Shown here piece after piece: positions 1 through 5,208 of a stretch of DNA of 7,954 bases. The stretch is taken from NCBI GenBank assembly GCA_964489835.1, contig CAZBBC010000188.1, positions 1-7,954 on the forward strand. Direction: 5' to 3'. This DNA is from CAZBBC01 sp964489835. GTDB taxonomy: Bacteria > Calditrichota > Calditrichia > JAJRVZ01. Position numbers and translations under genes: made by a program. Numbering within the stretch: position 1 is the first letter of the stretch; each line of letters begins with the position of its first letter. A model generated the notes under the pieces. The model did not search any database and had not been told where the DNA came from. It saw only the letters and a program-made list of their open reading frames with translations.

Positions 1-30
1 TTCCCTACTTACTCCCTACTTCCAACTACA
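1..30 (-). repeat. Edge of a heptad-periodic tract
   Basis: Read on the minus strand, this stretch divides into seven-base words: TAGTTGG, AAGTAGG, GAGTAAG, TAGGGAA. The same style of word, including TAGTTGG, occurs in the tracts at 2463-2510 and 6683-6804. It is probably the beginning of a similar tract that continues outside the window. It is short and degenerate, so the assignment rests on its resemblance to the two longer tracts. Confidence 0.4.
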
Positions 31-83
31 GCTCCGCCCCGTCAATTACAATCCGTACGACGGAATTGCAGCGATAGAGGAGC
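31..83. other. Nested inverted repeat downstream of the phosphodiesterase gene
   Basis: Inner arms CAATCCGT (49-56) and ACGGAATTG (60-68) pair over 8 bp with one bulged A and a 3-base loop. Outer arms GCTCC (31-35) and GGAGC (79-83) also match. No U-run follows on either strand, so this is not a textbook intrinsic terminator. It could be a structured RNA end or another palindromic repeat. The AT-rich stretch between it and the gene (84-162) holds no gene that I can support. Confidence 0.35.
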
Positions 84-162
84 ATTTTGTGTAAGAATAT
101 ATCTTTTAAATTTACCCCAATTTTATCACTTATTCAAAAGAAAATAATAACTTAGAGCGATA

Positions 163-187
163 AGACGCATGGCAATGCGTCTCTACA
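163..187 (-). repeat. Stop-codon-associated palindrome, copy at the phosphodiesterase 3' end
   Basis: Arms AGACGCAT (163-170) and ATGCGTCT (175-182) are perfect over 8 bp with a 4-base loop, followed on the plus strand by the conserved flank CTACA. On the minus strand the flank reads TGTAGAG, and its TAG (185-183) is the stop codon of the upstream gene. Related copies lie at 2511-2790 (three visible) and 6805-6828. It may act as a transcript 3'-end stem, although no strong U-tract follows it. Confidence 0.8.
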
Positions 188-1562
188 CAACAACCGTTCT
201 TCCCTCCACATAATCCGGTATCGGGATCTGCATCAAATCCAGAATAGTCGGCATCGCATCGAGGATAGAAAATGATTCTTCGGTCAATACCCGGTCCCGG
301 ACCAGCATAAACGCATTGTCGCATGTATGTGTACCAACGATCGGACCTTTTTCTGTCAGGTCCCGCCGCCAGAGATTCCCCTTAAAATCATAACCATCTT
401 CCGGCTCGATAATCAGATCCGGTGCAAAAGATAAATAAGCATCGTCACGATCCCACCGACCGGCGTTATCGTTAAATTGGTGATGTTCTTCCCGATATAA
501 CATCTCCGGAGTATACACGAACTTTACCAGACGTTCCCCCGTTGACGCATCGATCATCTGCCCAATACTTGTTTTAATATCATGTCGTATTTTCTCATAT
601 TCCAATCCCGGCCTGATCCTGCCCGTTTTCTCCCGCCCTTGAACATTTAAATAGATTCGACCCGGGATCAGACTGTAGGCGATGCTGTCGGGATGGATAT
701 GATGCAAAGAATCCGGGGATTCCGCCCCTCTGAACTTTAATAATCCATGATCATACAACCATTTGTTGACGAACACTTCCTTTTTCAGGGTGGTAAATCC
801 GTGATCTGAAAGGATCATTAATTCCATATTTGCCGGAAGTGTGTCGGCCAGACGACCGATCAGATCATCAATTTTTTGATAGAGATCGACAAATATTCCG
901 ACATAGGGACTTTCACCGTTTTCCCAATATTCCCAGAGAAAATGATGCAAACGATCGGTTTCCATGATATGGGCCATAAAAAAATCCCAGGATTCCTGAT
1001 GATAGAATTTCCATAGTGTTTTCACCCGCTGATCATAGGTATACCCAAGATCCCGGATGAATCCATCCAGATCTTCCCTGGCCCTGACCGTATCCACATC
1101 GATACGATATCCACTTTTTTCCAATTCTGTTCCAAGGGCCGCCGGATACGTATTCTGAGTGATATCGGTTCCCAGGAAGCCGCCGATCAGGATTCCGTTG
1201 ACTTTTCGCGGCGGATAGGTAACCGGCACATTCATAACGAAGACACGTTTTTTCTTTAGAGACAGATATTCCCAAAGGGTCGGGCCGTGTTGGTGGGCGG
1301 CGGTTGGTATAAAAACATCCATCGTTTTCGGATTACGTTCGATAAATCCGAAAATACGATGATTCAGGGGACTTTTGCCGGTCATAAAAGTGGACCAGGC
1401 AACGGAGGAAACCGCAGGAAGGACGGAGCGCATCGGGCGAAAGTTTTGATTCCCGGTCAGTTGTTTCAAATTGGGCATCAAGCCGTCGTTTATAAAGCTT
1501 TTTAACAGGGTATAAGGCACACCGTCGAGTGCCAGAACAAACATCCGCCGGCTGTCGCTCAC
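183..1562 (-). CDS. AlkP-superfamily phosphodiesterase/phosphomutase-like hydrolase
   Basis: This 459-residue protein has the alkaline-phosphatase-superfamily fold signature of the 'predicted phosphohydrolase or phosphomutase / type I phosphodiesterase' group. Visible metal and nucleophile positions are D13 (LALDG), probable nucleophile S52 in PAVSSVAWSTFMTG, D203 and H207 (ETDRLHH), D253-H254 (LSDHGF) and H412 (GTHT), so the two-metal site looks complete. There is no signal peptide or membrane segment, which suggests the cytoplasm. The substrate cannot be read from the sequence; nucleotide or sugar phosphodiesters are typical for relatives, and sulfatase-like activity is possible. The start chosen is GTG at 1562, which overlaps the cysC stop as GTGA and implies translational coupling. 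An ATG at residue 7 is the alternative. Pairing with cysC suggests a role in activated-sulfate or polysaccharide metabolism (inference). The stop TAG lies inside a repeat flank. Confidence 0.85.
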   Translation of the reverse strand: MSDSRRMFVLALDGVPYTLLKSFINDGLMPNLKQLTGNQNFRPMRSVLPAVSSVAWSTFMTGKSPLNHRIFGFIERNPKTMDVFIPTAAHQHGPTLWEYLSLKKKRVFVMNVPVTYPPRKVNGILIGGFLGTDITQNTYPAALGTELEKSGYRIDVDTVRAREDLDGFIRDLGYTYDQRVKTLWKFYHQESWDFFMAHIMETDRLHHFLWEYWENGESPYVGIFVDLYQKIDDLIGRLADTLPANMELMILSDHGFTTLKKEVFVNKWLYDHGLLKFRGAESPDSLHHIHPDSIAYSLIPGRIYLNVQGREKTGRIRPGLEYEKIRHDIKTSIGQMIDASTGERLVKFVYTPEMLYREEHHQFNDNAGRWDRDDAYLSFAPDLIIEPEDGYDFKGNLWRRDLTEKGPIVGTHTCDNAFMLVRDRVLTEESFSILDAMPTILDLMQIPIPDYVEGRTVVV

Positions 1563-2152
1563 AGATACCCCAACCCCTTTAGCCGCCGGCGCAACGCCTC
1601 ATCGTTAGCTGTCTTTCCGGAGGGTGGAAGGTATCCCATTTGTTCCAGTATAGCCATGATCTTTTCCGCACATTCTTCTACTGTCTCTTTTTCTGTATCA
1701 CAGACAACCTCCGGGTGATCCGGAGTTTCGTAGGGATCGGAAACAGCGGTGAAATCCTTTATTTCACCGGCCCGCGCCTTGCTATACAGACCTTTTACAT
1801 CCCGCTTTTCACAGGTTTCCAGGGAAGCTTTTACATGGACTTCAATAAAATTGCCAATCAGCTGGCGGTTTTCATTCCGGATTGCCCGATACGGTGATAT
1901 AGCCGCGCAAATGACAGCCACACCGTTACGGGTTAATAAATGAGCGACAAAACCGATGCGGCGAATATTATGATCCCGGTCCTCCTTACTGAACCCAAGC
2001 CCCTGGCTCAGATTTTTTCGCACCATGTCACCATCCAGAAGTTCCACACTTCTGCCCCGCGCCCGGATCTTCTCACTTAATACCTGACTGATGGTTGTTT
2101 TACCGGATCCTGAGAGACCGGTTAACCAGACGGTAAAGCCTTTTGGGACCAT
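1559..2152 (-). CDS. cysC: Adenylylsulfate (APS) kinase
   Basis: This enzyme phosphorylates adenylylsulfate at the 3' position with ATP, giving PAPS, the donor for sulfation or for sulfate reduction. The 197-residue protein shows the P-loop GLSGSGKTT (12-20), LDGD (39-42), DRDHNIRR (58-65), the ISPYR segment with S86, and the family signature RDVKGLYSKARAGEIKDFT near 117-135. Length is usual for a stand-alone CysC. No ATP sulfurylase domain is fused, so APS must come from elsewhere. A Shine-Dalgarno AGGGGA (2166-2161) sits 8 nt before the ATG, supporting this start. The last 25 or so residues form a charged tail ending RRRLKGLGYL, a style I associate with C-termini of AlkP-superfamily proteins, while its AlkP-type neighbour lacks it. 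It overlaps the following gene by 4 bp. In a polysaccharide locus, PAPS for polymer sulfation is more likely than assimilatory sulfate reduction (inference). Confidence 0.93.
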   Translation of the reverse strand: MVPKGFTVWLTGLSGSGKTTISQVLSEKIRARGRSVELLDGDMVRKNLSQGLGFSKEDRDHNIRRIGFVAHLLTRNGVAVICAAISPYRAIRNENRQLIGNFIEVHVKASLETCEKRDVKGLYSKARAGEIKDFTAVSDPYETPDHPEVVCDTEKETVEECAEKIMAILEQMGYLPPSGKTANDEALRRRLKGLGYL

Positions 2153-2170
2153 ATGATTTTTCCCCTATTT

Positions 2171-2290
2171 CTTAACCGCAAAGGCGAAATGTTAATGCAA
2201 AGGCCGCTAAGTTTTTATCCACGAATTAACACGAATTATTTAAACCACAAAGTGCACGAAGAAAGCGAAGAGCGTGGAGAGAGATCTCTC
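2171..2290. repeat. Degenerate GCAAAGGC / ACGAATTA intergenic element
   Basis: TTAACCGCAAAGGC and TTAATGCAAAGGCC recur about 20 bp apart, and ACGAATTA occurs twice 10 bp apart (2221-2228, 2231-2238), followed by ACCACAAAGTGCACGAAG. The phrase TTTATCCACGRATTA is seen again at 5056-5069 beside another gene start. I recall similar 'accgcaaaggc / cacgaattaacacgaatt' text between genes in many unrelated environmental bacteria, but cannot check this here. A perfect 12-bp palindrome GAGAGATCTCTC lies at 2279-2290. No coding potential is seen. Confidence 0.5.
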
Positions 2291-2343
2291 ATCTCTGCTC
2301 TTTTCACTCACCAAATGTTTCTCGTTTCACGTCCGACATATTA

Positions 2344-2437
2344 CATTTCGCCCCTACGGGGCTTTGATGTTTTGGGATCTGCTCGAACCCGGTGCTTCGC
2401 ACCGGGCTACAAATATTTCACCCCTACCGGGGTTTTG
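2344..2437. repeat. Cluster of three small hairpins, outer two repeated
   Basis: Hairpin 1: GCCCC (2350-2354), loop TAC, GGGGC (2358-2362). Hairpin 2: CCCGGTGC (2388-2395), loop TTC, GCACCGGG (2399-2406). Hairpin 3: ACCCC (2420-2424), loop TACC, GGGGT (2429-2433). Hairpins 1 and 3 share flanks ATTTC before and TTTG after, so they are direct copies around the central stem. A related CCCTACGGGG is at 6600-6609. It could be a non-autonomous palindromic repeat. No U-run makes any of them a clear terminator. Confidence 0.65.
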
Positions 2438-2462
2438 TTTATCACGTTTTATCCTAATATTC

Positions 2463-2510
2463 CCAGTTCCTAATTCCCAACTAGATCCTTATACCTTATA
2501 CCTTATACCC
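2463..2510 (-). repeat. Shared box plus heptad tract (short copy)
   Basis: CCAGTTCCTAATTCCCAACT followed by AGAT (2463-2486) is identical to 6683-6706. It is followed by TTATACC words at 7-base spacing up to the first palindrome copy at 2511. The box itself also divides into seven-base words, so box and tract may have one origin. The longer copy is at 6683-6804. Confidence 0.75.
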
Positions 2511-2790
2511 AAAGGCGCATGCAATGCGCCTCTACACGCTCCTTTCTCTTCCCTTCTCGCTTCCTACTTCTTACTTCTTACTTATACCCAAAGGCGCATG
2601 CAATGCGCCTCTACACGCTCCTTTCTCTTCCCTTCNNNNNNNNNNNNNNNNNNNNNNNNNNNNNNNNNNNNNNNNNNNNNNNNNNNNNNNNNNNNNNNNN
2701 NNNNNNNNNNNNNNNNNNNNNNNNNNNNNNNNNNNTTCCTACTTCTTACTTCTTACTTATACCCAAAGGCGCATGCAATGCGCCTCTACA
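2511..2790 (-). repeat. 79-bp tandem repeat array containing the palindrome
   Basis: Three palindromes with arms AGGCGCAT/ATGCGCCT and loop GCA lie at 2513-2531, 2592-2610 and 2767-2785. The first two are 79 bp apart, and the intervening pyrimidine-rich sequence is repeated exactly as far as it can be read on both sides of the N gap. Each unit is a palindrome of about 26 bp plus about 53 bp that divides on the minus strand mainly into heptads (AGTAAGA, AGTAAGA, AGTAGGA). The last copy ends 2 bp from the stop of the PHP gene. Confidence 0.9.
2636..2735. other. Assembly gap of exactly 100 N
   Basis: The round length indicates a default scaffold gap and not a measured size. Both flanks belong to the same 79-bp repeat unit; relative to the intact unit only the bases TCGC (2557-2560 in unit 1) are missing between them. 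The real gap is therefore expected to be 4 bp plus a whole number of 79-bp units. Confidence 0.95.
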
Positions 2791-2792
2791 AT

Positions 2793-3653
2793 TTATCCCC
2801 GCTGGTCCATGTAGGCCACCAGGTCCCAATAAACCTGATCAGGAACTAGCAGATCTCCATAGCCGGACCCGAGCTGAATTTCCGGTTTAACCGCCCCATG
2901 GAAATCAGATCCACCGGTCATTAAAAGATCGTTATCCCTGGCAAATTTTTGTAACCAATGGATGATATTTTTGCTGTGACTGGGGTAATAAACCTCGATA
3001 CCTTCTAATCCCATTTTTTTTAAGGAGATGATCTCATCGGCAATATCGGCATACAACCTGAAACCCAGACTGAACGGATGTGAAATGATCACTATACCAC
3101 CGGCATCATGAATCAAATCAATCGCCCGGGCTGCTTCCAGCTTTTCCTTGTCGACATAAGCAGGCGCTCCATTGGTCAGAAATTGCCGAAAAGCTTCCTT
3201 GACGTTTAAAACATAACCTTTTTTCATCATCAGGCGGGCGATATGCGGCCGGCCCACACTTCCCGCTCCCGCTTCCTGTTGCAGTTCCTCCATGGAAATC
3301 GGTTTACCCAGTTCCTCCAGTCGGGTCAGTATAATCTGATTTCGTTTGGAACGCTCATCCCGCAAATAATCAAGGGCTTTGTTCAGGGTATGATTCTTAT
3401 GATCGATAAATAAACCGAGGAGGTGCAGGTGTCCGCTTCCCGGGAGTTCATGACGGATGCTTAATTCAACTCCGGGAATATAATTGAGACCGAGCTTTTT
3501 ACTGTAATATAAGCCTTCTTCATTTGCCGTAGCAATATCGTGATCGGTGATCGCAATAGCGCTTAACTGCTGCTCTTTTGCCAGTTTTATCAGATTTTCG
3601 GGCGTAAAGGTGCCATCGGAGTGGGTGGTATGGGTGTGCAGGTCAACGGCCAC
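2793..3653 (-). CDS. PHP-domain phosphoesterase, TrpH/YciV (RNase AM) type
   Basis: This 286-residue protein is a PHP-domain metallophosphoesterase. Likely metal ligands are visible: H6 and H8 (DLHTHT), D13 (HSDG), H38 (TDHD), E63 (GVELS), H75 or H77 (SGHLHLLG), H192 (ISHP), and D250 and H252 (GSDFHG). GRPHIAR at 134-140 is typical of the YciV/TrpH group. Studied relatives are a 5'-3' exoribonuclease (RNase AM) and a 3',5'-nucleoside bisphosphate phosphatase, so pAp removal or RNA 5'-end trimming are both possible. It should be cytoplasmic: no signal or membrane segment. Start is GTG at 3653; an in-frame TAA lies two codons upstream (3659-3657), so no earlier start exists, and GGAG precedes it by 9 nt. 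It follows the WbpA-type gene by 20 bp and probably shares its transcript. The stop TAA is followed within 2 bp by the palindrome array. Confidence 0.9.
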   Translation of the reverse strand: MAVDLHTHTTHSDGTFTPENLIKLAKEQQLSAIAITDHDIATANEEGLYYSKKLGLNYIPGVELSIRHELPGSGHLHLLGLFIDHKNHTLNKALDYLRDERSKRNQIILTRLEELGKPISMEELQQEAGAGSVGRPHIARLMMKKGYVLNVKEAFRQFLTNGAPAYVDKEKLEAARAIDLIHDAGGIVIISHPFSLGFRLYADIADEIISLKKMGLEGIEVYYPSHSKNIIHWLQKFARDNDLLMTGGSDFHGAVKPEIQLGSGYGDLLVPDQVYWDLVAYMDQRG

Positions 3654-3673
3654 CGGTTAAGTCTCCAGCCCGA

Positions 3674-4984
3674 TCATGCTTTCACAATTTTTTCACGACC
3701 GGTGGAAACATTCACAGACGCATTACGCGTATCCACTACCAGTTGGGCATGTTTGACGATAAAATCGAAATCATAGACCGTATGATCGGTAGAAACCAGG
3801 ACACAATCATATTTCGCCAGATTTTCCGCGCTTAATTCCACACTGCGGCGTTTAATATCATACATTCTCATATGCGGTAATTCCGGAATAAAAGGATCGT
3901 TATAATCAACCAGGGCACCTTTCTCTATCAGTATTTCCATCAATTTAAAAGACGGTGACTCGCGGGGATCATCGATATCTTTTTTATAGGCGGCTCCCAA
4001 AATCAGTATTTTGGATCCATTCAGGCTTTTACTGCGATCATTTAAGGCATCCATTACTTTACGTATCACCCAGTGGGGCATGCTCGTATTTATTTCTCCC
4101 GCCAGTTCAATAAAACGTGTGTTCATTTCATATTCTCTGGCTTTCCAGGTCAGATAAAATGGATCGATGGGTATGCAGTGTCCACCAAGTCCGGGACCGG
4201 GATAAAAGGGCATAAATCCGAAAGGTTTGGTCTTGGCTGCTTCGATAACTTCCCAAACGTCAATACCCATCCGGTCCAGGATAATTTTCATCTCATTGAC
4301 AAGGGCAATATTCACACTGCGGAATATATTTTCCAATAATTTAGTGGCTTCCGCTGCCTGACTGCTGGATACAGGTACCGTCTGCACAATCACCTGATTA
4401 TATAATGCTGAAACCAATTGTCTTGCTTCTACTGTATTGGCGCCAACCACTTTCGGTATCGTTCGCGTATTAAAATTCGGATTATTGGGATCTTCCCTTT
4501 CCGGCGAAAAAGCCACCCAGAAATCAACATCACCTTTAAGCCCGGATTTTTCCAGGATTGGTTTCATTACCTCTTCCGTCGTTCCGGGATAAGTGGAACT
4601 TTCCAAAACTATCAATTGACCTTTTCGAATATACTTCGATAGTGTTTCCGAGGTTCCTTCGATATAACTAAGATCCGGTTCGCGATACCGGGTTAGCGGT
4701 GTCGGAACACAAATAAGGATACAATCTACTTCTTTAATTCTTGAAAAATCAGCCGTGGCTTCGAATAAACGGCTCTCAACAACTTTCACAATCCGCTCAT
4801 CGGCAATATGTTTGATATAGGACTTGCCTTTGTTTAATTGTATAACCTTCTTCTCATCAATATCAAAGCCGATCGTTGAAAATTCCTGTTCAACAAATTC
4901 CATCAGCAAAGGTAATCCCACGTATCCAAGACCAACAATACCGATTGTCGCTTGTTTCGATTCAATTTTATTAAGCAATTCCAT
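3674..4984 (-). CDS. wbpA: UDP-N-acetylglucosamine 6-dehydrogenase, WbpA type
   Basis: This NAD-dependent enzyme would oxidise C6 of UDP-GlcNAc twice, giving UDP-N-acetylglucosaminuronic acid for surface polysaccharide. The 436-residue protein has a Rossmann motif GLGYVG (18-23), ESSTYPGTT (128-136), SPERE (160-164), the central-helix lysine K215 in ATKLLEN, and catalytic Cys270 in PGPGLGGHCIPIDPFYL. The C-terminal UDP-binding part includes ILGAAYKKDIDDPRESP (328-344). The GLGGHCIPIDPFYL form points to WbpA and away from WecC, TviB/WbpO or Ugd; sugar specificity is still inferred. Full length. ATG is preceded by AGGA (4994-4991) with 6 nt spacing. It heads a two-gene unit with the PHP gene and is separated from ugd by 224 bp containing a large hairpin, so it probably has its own promoter. 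Confidence 0.9.
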   Translation of the reverse strand: MELLNKIESKQATIGIVGLGYVGLPLLMEFVEQEFSTIGFDIDEKKVIQLNKGKSYIKHIADERIVKVVESRLFEATADFSRIKEVDCILICVPTPLTRYREPDLSYIEGTSETLSKYIRKGQLIVLESSTYPGTTEEVMKPILEKSGLKGDVDFWVAFSPEREDPNNPNFNTRTIPKVVGANTVEARQLVSALYNQVIVQTVPVSSSQAAEATKLLENIFRSVNIALVNEMKIILDRMGIDVWEVIEAAKTKPFGFMPFYPGPGLGGHCIPIDPFYLTWKAREYEMNTRFIELAGEINTSMPHWVIRKVMDALNDRSKSLNGSKILILGAAYKKDIDDPRESPSFKLMEILIEKGALVDYNDPFIPELPHMRMYDIKRRSVELSAENLAKYDCVLVSTDHTVYDFDFIVKHAQLVVDTRNASVNVSTGREKIVKA

Positions 4985-5011
4985 TTTAAATCCTTATAAA
5001 TACTTTGGCTG

Positions 5012-5040
5012 TGTAAAAAATAACTTTGTTATTCTATCAA
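5012..5040 (-). promoter_or_regulatory. Possible promoter with internal inverted repeat before the wbpA-type gene
   Basis: On the minus strand TTGATA (5040-5035) and TTTACA (5017-5012) are 17 bp apart; the -10 match is weak. Between them lies a perfect inverted repeat AATAAC-AAA-GTTATT (5033-5019), placed where a repressor could block polymerase. The surroundings are AT-rich, unlike the GC-rich hairpin upstream. This is a guess from position and symmetry. Confidence 0.3.
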
Positions 5041-5085
5041 AAATTTAAAAAACTTTTATCCACGGATTATCCGGCTTTGAATAAA

Positions 5086-5175
5086 TGACCCACCCCGTCT
5101 CCCCCCGACCAAGTCGGGGGTCGACACCCCTCCCTATCCGGCGAAGCCGGATAGGGAGGGGCTGGGGGAGGGTCA
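5086..5175. repeat. Compound hairpin element, about 90 bp
   Basis: A perfect 16-bp stem (5127-5142 with 5146-5161, loop GAA) lies beside a perfect 8-bp stem CCCCCGAC/GTCGGGGG (5102-5109 with 5113-5120, loop CAA). Both are enclosed by TGACCC (5086-5091) and GGGTCA (5170-5175). Purine/pyrimidine strand bias is strong outside the loops. It sits 33 bp downstream of the ugd stop. It may end or stabilise the ugd transcript, but no U-run follows on the minus strand. The symmetry, with GACCC ends, looks like a small MITE-like palindromic element. The short open frame across it is not credible. Confidence 0.8.
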
Positions 5176-5208
5176 GTTATGAATATCTTTGATTGCAGCA
5201 TCACTGCG

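Larger units (their letters stand above)
2153..2792. other. Repeat-rich 640 bp intergenic region
   Basis: No credible gene lies here; open frames on the plus strand are translations of the repeats and run through the N gap. From the cysC side it holds a degenerate AAAGGC/ACGAATTA element, three small hairpins, a box plus heptad tract, and a 79-bp tandem array broken by the assembly gap. Any cysC promoter must be in here, but I see no convincing -35/-10 pair close to the gene. Confidence 0.85.

Noticed and set aside
84..162. Promoter on the minus strand (TTGAAT-17-TAAATT) for a gene to the left
   Set aside because: The boxes match only loosely in an AT-rich stretch where such matches are expected by chance, and no gene start is visible before the window edge.
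130..324. Minus-strand 64-residue open frame at the end of the phosphodiesterase gene
   Set aside because: It is out of frame within a well-supported gene, whose AlkP final metal ligand and C-terminus occupy the same bases.
2370..2410. tRNA-like GGTTCGAG on the minus strand
   Set aside because: The bases after the T-loop-like motif do not pair as a T-stem, and no acceptor stem, D-arm or anticodon arm can be formed. It is part of the CCCGGTGC hairpin element.
2511..2790. CRISPR array (palindromic repeat at a regular interval)
   Set aside because: The sequences between palindromes are identical, not unique, so this is a simple 79-bp tandem repeat. No cas gene is nearby.
2274..2890. Plus-strand open frames across the repeats and the N gap
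   Set aside because: They translate low-complexity repeat DNA (repeated KGACNAPL or QRRMQCAST words), read through 100 N and overlap the PHP gene antisense. No ribosome site or known domain is seen.
5086..5175. Intrinsic terminator
   Set aside because: The stems are strong, but no U-tract follows directly on the minus strand, so it was recorded as a palindromic repeat with possible termination activity.
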